Shown here piece by piece: positions 31,801 through 44,371 of a stretch of DNA of 64,000 nt. Positions within the stretch are counted from its first letter, which is position 1, and each line of letters opens with the position of its first letter. The DNA is from Urophycis tenuis (taxonomy: Eukaryota; Chordata; Actinopteri; Gadiformes; Phycidae), in contig JAXIVH010000001.1 in the NCBI GenBank assembly GCA_036785325.1, forward strand, positions 2,458,344 to 2,522,343, read 5' to 3'. The position numbers were made by a program, and so were the translations under genes. The notes under the pieces are model-generated. The model did no database searches. It had not been told where the DNA came from and saw nothing but the letters and a program-made list of their open reading frames with translations.

Positions 31801-34800
31801 AGTTGGAGCCCAACCTGGGGTTGACATTGCCTAGGAGACTGCTCAGATTCTCCACCAAACATTCAGCCCTCATCTCTAGAAACGCTTCCAATCAGATAAC
31901 AGACTCTACTGACTGGGATGTGTTCAGGACTGCTACCAACAGTCTGGATGAGTACGCAGAGGCTGTGACGTCCTACATCAGTTTCTGTGAGGACAGCTGT
32001 ATTCCAACACGCACCAGGGTGAGTTACAACAATGACATTCCCGTCTACAAGAAGGGCCAACCGTCTACAAGAAGGGCCAAAGCCGACTATTTTTTCTGAG
32101 GAGGCTAAGGTCCTTCAACATCTGCAGGACAATGCTGAGGATGTTCTACGAGTCTGTGGTTGCCAGTGCGATCTTCTTCGCTGTCACATGTTGGGGCAGT
32201 GGGATGAGGGTTGCGGACACTAACAGACTTAATAGACTCATCAAGAGGGCCGGTGATGTAGTGGGTGAGGAATTGGACACTCTGACTACCGTGGCAGATA
32301 GGAGGATGCTGTCCAGGCTACGGACTATCATGGACAATGCCTCTCACCCTCTCTTTTCCACACTGGCTCAGCGGAGGAGTTCCTTCAGCAGAAGACTCCT
32401 CTCACCGAGATGCACCACAGAGCGACATAGGAAATCATTCCTGCCTGTGGTCATCAAACTTTACAATTTGTCACTGTCATCTGCACAATAGGTATCCATT
32501 CTTATTACATGACTGTAATTTCATTTCACTGTAATATCACTACATAACTTGTCATTTCACTACATAACTGTCATTTACTATATATCTGGTCATCTCTCTG
32601 CACAACTGGTTGTACAAAAATCCGACATGCTACATCCTTGTGTATGCTATTACCTCGTAGCGTATGCCTGGATGTATGTACATTTATGTATACAGTATTA
32701 TCATTTCTTTATGTACATTTTTGTATATCTTATTACATAGGTTTATATTTTTACATAGGTTTATATTTTTATTTTTACATAGGTTTATATTTTCTACATA
32801 GGTTTTATATTTTACATAGGTTTGCATTATATATTTATATATTCTAACACTCTACTATACGTAGAGTGTCCTCTTTTTTCTCCTGGAGTATAGTTACGAA
32901 GGCAATTTCCCTAAGGGATCAATAAAGTATGTCTGTCTGTCTGTCTGTCTGACAAACCCTGGTTCACAGCCAAACTCAGAAGGTTAAGGTTGGACAAGGA
33001 AGTTGCCTTCAAGAGTGGGGACAAAAAAGACAGATATAAAGAGGCGAAGTACAAGTTTAGCAAGGCGGTGAAAGAGGCTAAACGACTGTACTCTGAGAAG
33101 CTCCAACACCACTTCTCAGCCAACGACTCTGCGTCTGTCTGGAAAGGGCTTAGGCAAATCACCAACTACAAGCCTAAAGCCCCCCACTCCATCAACGACC
33201 ATTGTCTGGCCAATGACCTGAACGAGTTCTACTGCGGCTTTGAAAGACAAAGGGACAGTCCTGCAACCATCACCCATGACACCTCCCAACAGCACCAGTT
33301 CATCACTTCCACCTCCCACACCTCAGTGGGGGCCTGGGCACCTCCACCAATGCCCAACTTAAAGGTCCCCCCCTCGACCCCCCCACCCACCTCGGCGACG
33401 ACTCTTTCCATCCACGAGAGGGACGTCAACAAACTCTTCAGGAGACAGAACCCCCGGAAAGCTGCTGGACCGGATTCTGTCTCCCCATCCACCTTGAAGC
33501 ACTGCGCTGATCAGCTGTCTTCAGTTCACAGACATTTTCAACACCTCACTGGAGACATGTCACGTGCCAGCCTGCTTCAAGACCCCTACCATAATTCCTG
33601 TCCCCAAGAAGCCAAGGACCAAAGGACTTAATGACTTCAGACCTGTCGCCCTGACCTCTGTGGTTATGAAGTCCTTTGAGCGCCTTGTGCTCTCACACCT
33701 GAAAGACATCATGACCCCCTCCTGGACCCCCTGTAGTTTGCCTACAGAGCCAACAGGTCTGTAGACGATGCAGTCAACCTGGCCTTCCACTTCATCCTCC
33801 AGCACCTGGACACCGCAGGAACCTATGCCAGGATCCTGTTTGTGGATTTCAGCTCTGCTTTCAATACCATCATCCTGGCTCTGCTTCAGGAGAAGCTCTC
33901 CCAGCTTAGTGTGCCTGACTCCACCTGCAGGTGGATGACAGACTTCCTGTCTGACAGGAAGCAGCATGTGAAGCTGGGAAAACACATCTCCGACTCACAG
34001 ACCATCAGCACCGGTTCCCCCCAGGGCTGTGTTCTTTCTCCTCTTCTCCCTGTACACAAACAGCTGCACCTCCAGTCACCAGTCCGTCAAGCTTCTGAAG
34101 TTTGCGGATGACACCACCCTCATCGGACTCATTTCTGATGGTGATGAGTCTGTCTACAGGTGGGAGGTAGACCATCTGGTGACATGGTGCAGCCGAAACA
34201 ACCTAGAGCTCAATGCTTTAAAGACAGTGGAGTTGGTTGTGGACTTCAGGAAGTACTCAGCCTCACCTGCCCCCATTACCCTCTGTGACTACACAATTGG
34301 CACTGTGGAGTCTTTCCGCTTCCTGGGAACTGTCATCTCCCAGGATCTCAAGTGGGAGCTGAACATCAGCTCCTTCATCAAGAAAGCCCAGCAGAGGATG
34401 TACTTCCTGAGGCAGCTGAAGAAATTCAACCTGCCCAGGACAATGATGGTGCACTTCTACTCCTCCATCACCATCTGGTTCGCTGCTGCCACCGCCAAGG
34501 ACAAGGGCAGACTGCAGCGCATCATTCAGTCTGCAGAGAAGGTGATTGGCTGGATTCTGCCGTCGCTCCAGGACCTGTACACCTCCAGGACCCTGAGGCG
34601 TGCAGGTAAGATTACGGCCGACCCCTCCCACCCCGGACACCATCTCTTTGCATCACTCCCCTCTGGCAGGAGGCTGCGGTCCATCAGGACCAAAACCTCA
34701 CGGAACAAGAACAGACTCTCTTTCTCCCTCCACACAGACCTACATGCTACATTAACGTGGCATCTTCAGATTGTCTGTGTTACATTAACGCACAGTGTGT

Positions 34801-37625
34801 ACAGTGTGTACTCATTCGGGACCAACATTTTTCTCTGCATGCACTACTGCTCTGTATTCCATATTCATATTCCTATTCATTGTACATTGTATATATATAT
34901 TTATAGTTATTTTACTTTTTTACTTACTTATATTTTTAATACTGATTTTTTCTCTTGCACCAATGGCACCAAGTCAAATTCCTTGTAGGTGCAAACCAAC
35001 TTGGCAATAAACTTGTTTCTGATTCTGATTCTGATGTGATGTCAGTGTTATTGGTTTCGTATTATTGTGACTACTGTTGTGAAACAAATGGATTGACTAC
35101 TCTGCTGTATAAAGATTAGCAATTCAAGCCTGGCAGGTTGTTAGTGTTAAGTCATTCCAACTATCTCACTATGTGTCTGTCTCTCTCTACATGCTGTGTA
35201 GGTAATGCAGAGAGAAGCACTGCAGCCTTGGGCTACTTCATCACCCCGTGCGTGGCCATGTCAGCCATTCTGGCCTGCTACACCCTGCTGCCCCACCTGG
35301 TGAGTAGACATCGGCTCTCTGCTAGTGTCCCATACAGTAAGTGTGGACAGTATTTTTAAACACACTCTTTAGCCATTAATTGGACCTCTGGTTCAAATCT
35401 ATAGATGTTTGACGGTGTTTGTGATGTTTGTGTTTTTCACACATCGCTCCTACAGATGCACACTCTTTCCTTCCTGCACACCTCAATCATTGAATATGTT
35501 TTTGTCAACAGGAATTTGCACGTTTTTATCTGACCAGAGATGAGATGGAGAAACAGCCGATTGAAAAGATGCCCATTGAGAGCCAAGGTTGGTCTCATGA
35601 TTCTTGATTTAAAGTGTATTCCTCATTTCAGTTGTTTGCCATTTCAAACAGCTGACCTTAGAATGAGATCTGACCAATCAATTAAGATCCGCTGACTGAC
35701 TGGACTGCTGTATTGTATTTGAAAGACAAACAGTTTCTAAAGAACTCCAAAGACCCAGAGGAACTGTCGTCCGAGAAGGGATCCTCTGTCTTTGCCGTCT
35801 TCAAAAAGGTGCCTTTGTTTGTGGTTTATCTCTAATTAAGATTGGAAATGAGCATTTCTGGACATTTGTACTCACTACACCCAGTTTTATGATGACATCA
35901 TTTTAACATGTTTTCCATTTTTGGACTTAAAATTGAGCTAATAAGAATGGTACTATTAAGCTATTTTGGATACAATTCAACAATGTAATGCAGCCACCAA
36001 TAAGGACAGATAGCAGCACCTGGTTCACCTGGTGGTCAGTGAATCCCCCCCACTGAAGGGTCTAACCGTGTTTCAAACCCACCAGATCTGGGTGATGGCT
36101 GTCTGCATCACGTGCATCTTTGCCGTGACCCTGTCTGTATTCCCTGTGATCACGGTCAGAGTGAAGACCGTCTACAGCACTCACACTGGATGGGGTGAGG
36201 ATAAGCTGCTCTGCATGGACTGGCTAGTTGTAGGCCTGTTTGTCATCATCATACTATTGGAAGAGAAACAGACCGCTGTCAGACTGCGTGTACAAGTGTG
36301 CGCTGCATGTGTGTTTAAGGATTCCACTCTCTTAGTGTCTTCAAAACTAGCATTGGTCGGTTTTTGTACATTTTATGAGAGCCTGTGTAAGATGAATGAT
36401 CTCTTCACACACACAAACAGTGTTGTTGTGATAATTTATTGTTTGATTTCAATCACACACACACAGATAGTAGGCTGCTGATTGGCTGATTAAAATGGGA
36501 GCCTGTATGTAGCTTTGATGTGCATGATTAAGTCTAGCTTCCCCGATAATACCGTCCTGGCTCAGCTCTGGAATGGACATGAGCTAAACATGTAATGGTG
36601 TTCAGTTATTGTGCGTATTGTTGTGACTCGACACCTGAATACCAGAGTAATCAGACCCTGCGGGGCTCCTGTCACTCAGACAACGTGTTCACCTGTGTTT
36701 GCTGCTTCATCGTCTTCAACGCCATGGACCTGCTGGGACGCAGCGTCCCCTCACTGGTGCAGTGGGTGAGTGTTGTCCCGCCTCGCCGTACGGCAGCCAA
36801 TCACGTGCCACCATCGTGGAAGGCCCAGTGTACGCAGGGTGCCATCTTAGTTTGGAAGACCAAGACCAAACAAAATATAGACATAAGGCCACGTTGATTA
36901 TTGGGATGTGAATTGATCTTTGTTCATTATGGTCTTAGTCTTCCATGATTATTAATTAATTAATAAGTACGTATTAAGTACTTCCCTTAATTATTGCATG
37001 GATATATTTAAACTCCTATTAAGGTTCAATCTGGTTTGGTTGTGTGCAGCTCCTATATTTCCTGTAGTCCATCCCTTAGCATGTATGTAGACCATGGCCC
37101 CTATCTAATTCACCTCCTTTCTCCTCCTCCTCCTCCTCCTCCACACACAGCCGACAAAGGACAGCCGGCTCTTCCCTGTAGTAGTGTTCTCCCGCATTCT
37201 CTTCATCCCGGTCCTCATGACGTGCAACATCCCCGACAACAAGCTGACGATCCTCTTCTCTCACGACGCGGCCTTCGTCACCATCATGATGCTGTTCGCC
37301 TTCTCCAACGGCTACCTGGCCAGCCTCTGCATGGCCTACGCACCGCAGTGAGTGTACCCCTGGAGAGCAGACACACCGCTTCTCTGAACGGCCTGTACAG
37401 TACAAAAACACTAAAATAACTATCACTGGAACATCTATACAGAAATATGTCAATACGCTATGCAAATAATCCTTCGCTTGCTCTCACTCGCTTTTTCTGT
37501 CTGTCTCTCTCAGGTTAGTGCGTAGTAGAGGCTGTGAGACTGCAGGGGCCTTGATGACCTTCTTCCTGGCCCTAGGTCTCTCTTTGGGGGCCTCCATCTC
37601 CTTTCTTCTGGAGCGCTTGGTTTAG
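28831..37625 (+). CDS. slc29a2: Equilibrative nucleoside transporter (ENT2-like), complete, twelve exons
   Basis: SLC29 proteins move nucleosides and nucleobases by facilitated diffusion across the plasma membrane, usually with 11 membrane spans. Exons: 28831-28874, 29002-29083, 29655-29803, 30361-30500, 31250-31384, 35202-35299, 35512-35587, 35726-35808, 36086-36194, 36680-36765, 37151-37347, 37514-37625. All are GT/AG and in phase (1311 nt, 436 aa; human ENT2 has 456). The first ATG in the open frame is at 28831. PWN in the first span (33-35) is the family signature. Sequons at N51 and N55 lie in the loop after span 1, as in ENT1/2. LLLFTLLNSFLYQ, FSAVLQGSLFG, FMSGQGLAGIFAALAML, ALGYFITPC and ETAGALMTFFLALGLS are closer to ENT2 than ENT1 as I recall them. 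The 3.8-kb intron 5 is filled with LINEs. A dispersed repeat begins 3 bp after the stop. Confidence 0.9.
31423..31500 (-). mobile_element. LINE 3' tail fragment, minus orientation
   Basis: Read on minus, GAATTTCTCCTAAGGGGGAT followed by TAATAAAGGAATATC is the usual 3' end of fish LINEs of this type. It lies at the start of slc29a2 intron 5; no coding part is seen. Sequence 31501-31796 is unassigned. Confidence 0.5.
31797..35034 (+). mobile_element. Non-LTR retrotransposon (L2/Rex1-like), degenerate, interrupted by another LINE
   Basis: The linker upstream of the reverse transcriptase (DSTDWDVF, YISFCEDSCIPTRT) runs to about 32037. The frame resumes at 32950 with KPWFTAKLRRLR and continues through RKAAGPD, NDFRPVALTSVVMKSFERLV, ILFVDFSSAFNTI, STGSPQGCVLSPLL and the catalytic FADD (about 34105). 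It ends with a TTCTGA-repeat tail at about 35032. Frameshifts near 33560, 33725 and 34040, and an apparent in-frame loss of about nine residues before SSITIWFA (about 34465), make it a dead copy. It sits in sense orientation in slc29a2 intron 5. The family name is provisional. Confidence 0.85.
32038..32949 (+). mobile_element. 5'-truncated LINE nested inside the LINE at 31.8-35.0 kb
   Basis: Contains the C-terminal blocks TMLRMFYESVVASAI, CWGSGMRVADTNRL, DVVGEELDTLTTVADRRML and DNASHPLFSTLAQRRS, then a 3' UTR ending AATTTCCCTAAGGGATCAAT plus GTCT repeats. TGACA at 32033-32037 is repeated at 32950-32954 as a target-site duplication. The 5' end carries an exact 20-bp tandem duplication (32041-32060 and 32061-32080), as seen with incomplete reverse transcription. 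It is not functional. Confidence 0.85.
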
Positions 37626-37627
37626 TC

Positions 37628-37736
37628 ATTTACATTACATTTAGGGTATTTAGCAGATGCTTTTATCCAAAGCGACTTACAAAGAGCACATTGAAGGTGA
37701 AACATTTCATTGCTGTTAATGCAGTAAGAAAGTCAC
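37628..37736 (+). repeat. Dispersed fish repeat adjoining the slc29a2 stop codon
   Basis: Contains TTTAGCAGATGCTTTTATCC and AAAGCGACTTACAAAG, a motif scattered through many teleost genomes. The same sequence occurs inverted at 47081-47184. I do not assign an element class. Confidence 0.75.
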
Positions 37737-38437
37737 CAGAACACATTTCAAGTATTCCAATTGCTTGGTTAACCATTGATAGTATACATCATCTCTGACT
37801 AAGTGCCAAGTTACAATGAGCAATTATAAAGTGCCAAGACATACTGTACAACATACAGTATGTCTAGAGCATGAGGGTAGGGTATTTTTTAAACGTTTTT
37901 ATTTATTTTTTAAATTGGGGGTGTGGGGGGAAGTCAAGGATTAGTCCTATTCTTGATAACTTGGTAAGAAGTTATCAGTGTTAAAGGATGATTCAGCCAC
38001 AACAAAAAACTGGAAGAAAATGTTATTGGATTGTAAGTATTTTGCTTGTGCATAAAACATTGCCAATAATGTTTGGTCTCTCTGTAGAGAAGTGGTCCCC
38101 TTATGTTAGGTTAATCCTCAGAGTTTTGAAAATGTTTTCCATGTAAATTGCTGCCTTTTTATATTTGACTTTAACTTGAACTTCAAGATAGAATTTTGTA
38201 CTTAAAAATACTTTTTTACTGTAATCAATCTTTTTTTTGTGAAGGGTTGTTTTTGCTTTTTTAATATTTATGAATCTCATTTTTATATTCTTTTAATATA
38301 AACCACAATGCTCTGAATGATTGGGTAATGTTTATCTATGTTATTAGGCTTGCAGTATAATAGTAAGGGGATACTTGCCCCCATAACCTGAAGGCCTCAA
38401 CTTTCGGTGTCAATCATGTGATTTAACAATGCTTCAT

Positions 38438-38443
38438 TAAATA
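38438..38443 (+). terminator. Candidate slc29a2 polyadenylation signal
   Basis: AATAAA about 810 bp past the stop; another lies near 38689. Sequence 37740-38760 otherwise shows only AT-rich 3' UTR-like DNA. Confidence 0.35.
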
Positions 38444-38859
38444 AAAATGTGCTGGCTTTCATTGATTACTTTTACATATACAAGCTTTGTATTACAACAG
38501 CATAATTGTTGCAATAAGCCTACTTGCTTAGTAAGATCAGGAAACAAGTTAAAAAACAACTGCAACACATATTACAGTAAAATGAGCAGCCCATGCAATG
38601 TTTTGATAAAGTCGCTGGGCAGAGGAAATATTTTCCTGACAAATGTGTAGAACTGTGGCTGCTAGTGTAACATAATTGGCAGAAATGGAATAAAGTGTTT
38701 TTATTAGTATCTAATTATATCCATATATAATAAATGTAAACCTTAGAATGAGCCCTTTGTATCTACGTCCTCTTCCATGGAGCCAGACATGTTGCACCGC
38801 CATGTTTCTACAGTAGCCCAGAACGGACAAACGGCTCGAGACAGGATGCGCTCTAGAGA

Positions 38860-40461
38860 CTATTGCACTGAGTCCTGCCACCTTCGGAAGTTTTCTGATG
38901 ACTCTGCAATAGTTGGTTGTATTGAAGAGGGGGATGAGGGTGAATATAGGACTGTTTAGAATGACTCATTAATCATTTGTTGTGTGCAACTTTGTATCTT
39001 GGTGTGAGCTGAACCATCTGCAGCTCAATGGAACAAAGGCATAGGAGCTCATTGTGGACCTAAGGAGGGCCAAAACACCTGTGGGCCTTTTGTTCATCCA
39101 GGGGGTTCCTGTCGACACTGTTGAGGAGTACAAGTACCTGGGGGTGTACCTGAACAGTTAGTTGGACTAGACCAGGAATACAGAGGCTGTCTATAAGAAG
39201 GGCCAAAGCCAACTATTTTTCTTGAGGAGGCTAAGGTCCTTCAACATCTGCAAGACAATGCTGAGGATGTTCTATGAGTCTGTAGTTGCCAGTGCGATCT
39301 TAGCAGTCACATGCTGGGGCAGTGGGATGAGGGTCGCAGACACCAATAGACTTAATAGACTCATCAAGAGGGCTGGTGATGTAGTGGGTGAGGAATTGGA
39401 CACTCTGACTACCGTGGCAGATAGGAGGATGCTGTCCAGGCTACGGACTATCATGGACAATGCCTCTCACCCTCTCTTTTCCACCCTGGCTCAGCGGAGG
39501 AGTACCTTCAGCAGAAGACTCCTCTCACCGAGATGCAACACAGGAAATCATTCCTGCCTGTGGTCATCAAACTATACAACACCTCCCTCTGAGAGTCAGC
39601 CAGACCCTCTCTTTAAGTGGTCACTGATCACTTTAGTGGTCACTTTATTTATTACTTTAGAACTTGGACATTCACTGACTTCACTATCCTTTATATTTCT
39701 AATTTCTATTTATTGTATGTCGTCACAACGCTCTACCGCACCGTTGTGACGAAGAGGGAGCTGAGCCAGAAGGCGAAGCTCTCGATCTTCCGGTCTATCT
39801 TTGTTCGTACTCTCACCTATGGTCATGAAGGTTGGGTCATGACCGAAAGAACGAGATCGCGGGTACAACCGGCTGAAATGGGTTTTCTCAGGAGGGTGGC
39901 GGGCGTCTCCCTTAGAGATAGGGTGAGGAGCTCAGTCATCCGGGAGAGACTCGGAGTAGAGCCGCTGCTCCTTTGCGTGGAAAGGAGCCAGATGAGGTGG
40001 TTCGGGCATCTGATAAGGATGCCCCCCCGGGCGCCTCCCTATGGAGGTGTTCCAGGCACAACCAGCTGGGAAGAGACCACGGGGAAGACCCAGAACGAGG
40101 TGGAGAGATTATATCTCCACACTGGCCTGGGAACGCCTCGGGATCCCCCAGTCAGAGCTGGCTGATGTGGCCCGGGAAAGGGAAGTGTGGGGTTCCTTGC
40201 TCGAGCTGTTGCCCCCGCGACCCGACCCCGGATAAGCGGTAGAAGATGAGTGAGAGTGAGATGAGAGTGTATGTTTTGTATTTTTATTGTGTATGCCTAA
40301 ATTTATGTATATTTTTATATTTATATTTCAACTGTGATTACTTCTATACTGTTTTTTTCTTTTCCCTTTCACCATCTTACTATTGCACTGGAGTATTTGT
40401 AACTAAAGCAATTTCCCTCTGGGATTATTAAAGTGTTTTTGTCTGTCTGTCTGTCTGTGTT
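38860..40461 (+). mobile_element. Second copy of the GTCT-tailed LINE, interrupted by a Rex3 fragment
   Basis: Reverse-transcriptase remnants start with KFSDDSAIVG (an FSDD form of the catalytic box, about 38890), then EEYKYLGVYLN, and then the same C-terminal blocks as the copy at 32.1-32.5 kb (CWGSGMRVADTNRL and onward, 39300-39540) at very high identity. Stops and frameshifts break it. Its 3' UTR resumes after the insert and ends AATTTCCCTCTGGGATTATT plus GTCT repeats at about 40441-40457. Confidence 0.85.
39721..40267 (+). mobile_element. Rex3/RTE-type LINE 3' fragment nested in the LINE 3' UTR
   Basis: Encodes blocks typical of the C-terminus of fish Rex3: AKLSIFRSIFVRTLTYGHE, RRVAGVSLRDRVRSS, RWFGHLIRMP and RWRDYISTLAWERLG, then GATAAGCGGTAGAAGATGAG at the 3' end. 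One frameshift in a C run (near 40027) breaks the frame. TGTATGT flanks it on both sides (39714-39720 and 40268-40274), consistent with a target-site duplication. Confidence 0.85.
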
Positions 40462-40534
40462 TTAGTTTTTTTAATCATCTTATCTTACTTGTAAACTATG
40501 GCCTATAATTTTACAGATGAAAAAAAACTCTTCA

Positions 40535-41105
40535 ACCTCACCACTAGATACCACTTAGTCCCACAGACTGCACCTTTAAGTTGTGTGTGTGTTCTGTGTG
40601 GTAACGGTGCTGTAGTTAGTCCCACAGACCGCACCTTTAAGTTGTGTTTGTGTGTTCTGTGTGGTATCGGTGCCGTGAGGTGAACAGTTAATCCCACAGA
40701 CTGCACCTTTAAGTTGTGTTTGTGTGTTCTGTGTGATATCGGTGCCGAGAAGTGAAGAGTTAGTCCCACAGACTGCACCTTTAAATTGTGTTTGTGTGTT
40801 CTGTGTGGTATCGGTGCCGAGAAGTGAACAGTTAGTCCCACAGACTGCACCTTTAAGTTGTGTTTGTGTGTTCTGTGCGGTATCAGTGCCGAGAAGTGAA
40901 CAGTTAGTCCCACAGACTGCACCTTTAAGTTGTGTTTGTGTGTTCTGTGTGGTATCAGTGCCGAGAAGTGAACAGTTAGTCCCACAGACTGCACCTTTAA
41001 GTTGTGTTTGTGTGTTCTGCGTGGTATCGGTGCCGTGAGGTGAACATTTAGTCCCACAGACTGCACCTTTAAGTTGTGTTTGTGTGTTCTGTGTGGTAAC
41101 GGAGG
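40535..41105. repeat. 72-bp minisatellite, about eight copies
   Basis: The unit contains TAGTCCCACAGACTGCACCT, TTAAGTTGTGTTTGTGTGTT and a GGTATCGGTGCCGAGAAGTG segment. Because 72 is a multiple of three, long frames stay open on minus in two registers (24-residue repeats). These have no domain and are treated as shadows. Confidence 0.92.
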
Positions 41106-41109
41106 TAGG

Positions 41110-44100
41110 GATCGGGACAGGGGCTCCAAGCCATGTTGCTGCCTCGTGTTGATTGCAGACTTGGTTCTGTTGCTGGATGTGCAGCAGTTGCCCAAGCATG
41201 TTTAGGCCTTGATGTGTGTAGCAAACTGTCCCAGAGGACACAAAAACACATTGTGCACAGGGGTCACCTTGATAGTATAGTGGCCTGTCAGGACACAGAT
41301 ACATTTATGTCGCCTGGCCTGGACTCAGCAGCAGGGCAGTTCAACGTACAATCCGTCTTAACAGAAGATGTCCAAGTGGTTGGTTCACAGGCATTTGTCT
41401 GTGGAAAAAAACAAACCAACCTGCTAGTTGTGCGGCTAAGCATGCAGGAGCTCTGATTTCATGACAGCCGATACCCCCATGTGGAGCGGGCTCGGGGAAT
41501 GGGACCCTGCCATGCGCTCTGTTAGCCCAGCAGCTCGTACCGCGGGGAGCCGGCGCCCTTGTTATTGTTTCAGTGGAATTGTAATACTAATTCACAGCTT
41601 CTCAGCTGTGAGCCAAACACTTTACAGCTATAAAGGGCTCACATAGTAGGGCACATATTGAGCTAGCTACCGTCTGACAGAACAGTGACCAGAGGAGGTT
41701 GTCTAGCTTGGCGTCTCAGCAGCACTACCGTCTCTCTCCAGGGGGTAGCACCCTGAGTCCTGGGTTGTATTCCAGGTGACACTCCTACAGTCAGTAGTGT
41801 TGTTAGAGCCCCACAACGGTGACAGGACATGACTCAGTAGCATCAGGCTCTTTGATTGACCAATACAACGTCTCTCACCGGTGCATAAGACGGGTAAAGC
41901 TGCTGAGGTCAAGGTTCGTGTGGTTGTCCTTACCTGGAGTGGGAGATGTCTGCCCTTCCTGACCCTGTTACTCGTGTCTGCTAGCTCATGTTCAAGCTCA
42001 ACACCTCAACAACTGCCTCCTGTTGGAGAAAAATTTTGCATGACCAAATAGCATGTCGTCCGTTTTTATAGAAGTCACCTGCTAGATGTATGTCTATTAT
42101 AACATTGCCGCTAATGTTACACTCTGCAGCTACGGACACATCCACTGTCTGCCTCCAGTGAAACTGCTGCATCTTCGTTGGTATTATGTTAGTCCATTCA
42201 TATAATACAATTCAATTAATAATACAATTAATATACAGAGATTGATTGATAGAATGAAGATGCATGACCAGTTAATCAGAACATAACTCAAAATTACACT
42301 GGAATTGTAACTGCACCGTTATGGTGACAGATGATTGTTATGACGACAGATGATTGTTAAGGCCTTTGTGTCTGCAGTCTAAGTCAGACTCCTTATCCAC
42401 TGCTTTTGTCTGGGCAGTGCTGAGCTCCAGCTGAGCTTTCAGCCATGTGATGACCTCTCTCTCAGTCTGGAACCTTATAAGCACTGGTCTTTGTCTTTTT
42501 TCTGACTAATGGAAAACAATAATGTCACAGTAACAATGTAGTTGCAAAATATGTTAGTTACTAATATGTTTTGGACGAGAGGATGCAGAGCAGGAAACTG
42601 TACACTTAGCCATTCTTTGGAAAAAGCTGACTTTGTAAGGCTTTAAGCTTTTATGATCGTCAACTCCCATTTCACTGCAGGCCTTGAGTTCTTCTTGAGA
42701 TGCACGTATTGTCTTGTTGTCTTCTGCTTTATTGTCTTGTCTTCTGCTGGATTGTCTTGTTATCTGGTGAATTGTCTTATTGTCGTCTGCTAAATGGTCT
42801 TGTCTTCAGCTGGACTTCCTGCCCCTCCCAACCTGCCTGGGTCTGTGATGGTTCTGTTGACGCTGGGCTGATACACCTCTTTGGCTCGGCGTTTGGACAG
42901 CGGTGCCGATGGGCCCGGACTCACTTCACTGCTAACCCCTTTGGGATCCTTTGACCCCCTTCCTTTGGTCGGAGAAAAGGGGCAAAGTGGGAATAGTTTC
43001 TGGGTAGTGAGCGGCAGATCTTGCTGATCTGTGAGGGGGATCCTTCGGCCCTTCCCACCCTCTGCCACCCCCTTGTTGTAGAGGGTCCAGGGGGTCCGGG
43101 GAGCCGGCCGAGCCTGGAGAGGGGCAGCCTCCGAGGGTCTGCTGAAGCCATCAAGCTGTACCTCATGGTTCTCCTTCTTGCTAAATACCCTGTCTGGCCC
43201 TTGTTCCTCAACGTCAGTTCAGCCTGGTCAGCTTTGGGGGGCTCTGCTGATGAAGATATGCATGTCCTGTTTGGGTTCATCTGGCTTGGGTCAATATTTT
43301 TGGGAGGACCGCCTGGACGTGTGGTTTTGTACTGGGAAGCCCTCCCTCCAGGATGTGCTCTATCTTGGACTGCAGACGCCAGCAGTGATGGCTTCTTCCT
43401 CTTGTTTATTTAATGATTCAATGGTTGTCACAGTCAACGTTCTACCCCTGTAGGTGGCATAGGGCAAAGGGAGGTAAACTTCCCCACCAGTGCCTTCTTC
43501 AACTGGGGTTGGTATGTTGGCAAATGTTCTTTTTTTTTTTAAATGGAATGTCTATCTGGGCTAGCCATAATCCCAAGGGGTAACAGCATGCAACCAGCCA
43601 TTTTATAATGTTACCAGACAAACAGTAGTCAGTTTTACCGGAAAACTTGGATGCTTAGAAATTCACTTTTAGGTCAGGTGTTTTGGTTTTAAGTTGTCCA
43701 GCTTCTCAATGTTGATTTTTTTTTTCCCAAAAACCAAATGAATTCAACCAGTAAAAATGCTTGAGCATTGCATTTATCTAAGCTTGGGTTTCAACTCAAT
43801 CTGTTGATTACAACATATTGTTCACAAATACTTCCCATCATGCCAGCCGCTGGAGGTCCTCGTGATGATGGTAGGGTCAGCTAATTCTTCCTCGCTATAT
43901 GTGTTGGTTCCAATACGTAGGCCTATGCCTAGATTAGGTCCTATCGGAAATGCAACACATTTTCGAGCATTAAAAAGCGTGTTACTTAGATTTGATGTTG
44001 AGCTGACCAAAGCGGCAGATAATGCAAAAGGTTACCGTACACTCTCTGTTGTACCTAGGACTGATCAAAACTTGGACAGGTGACACTTTATCCACATGAT

Positions 44101-44338
44101 TATGGTTTTATTATAGATTCATTCAAATGGGCTACAAACAAATACAGTTTTCAACCAAAACGTCTACGGATGGTCTTGGCCCCGTGCACAATACAATTGA
44201 CAATGTTTTGTTACACAGTCCGTCCTTTCATAGACTGTCCGAGGCGGCGGCAGCAGCGAGTTGTCATCAGGAGACGTCATGGGCGCTCCAGACGGAACAG
44301 GTCCGGCGGGTCTGGTCACGGTACACAGCGCTGGGGGG

Positions 44339-44371
<33 letters not shown>

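Noticed and set aside
31797..35034. An active reverse transcriptase gene
   Set aside because: Several frameshifts, an apparent internal loss and a nested insertion make the copy non-functional.
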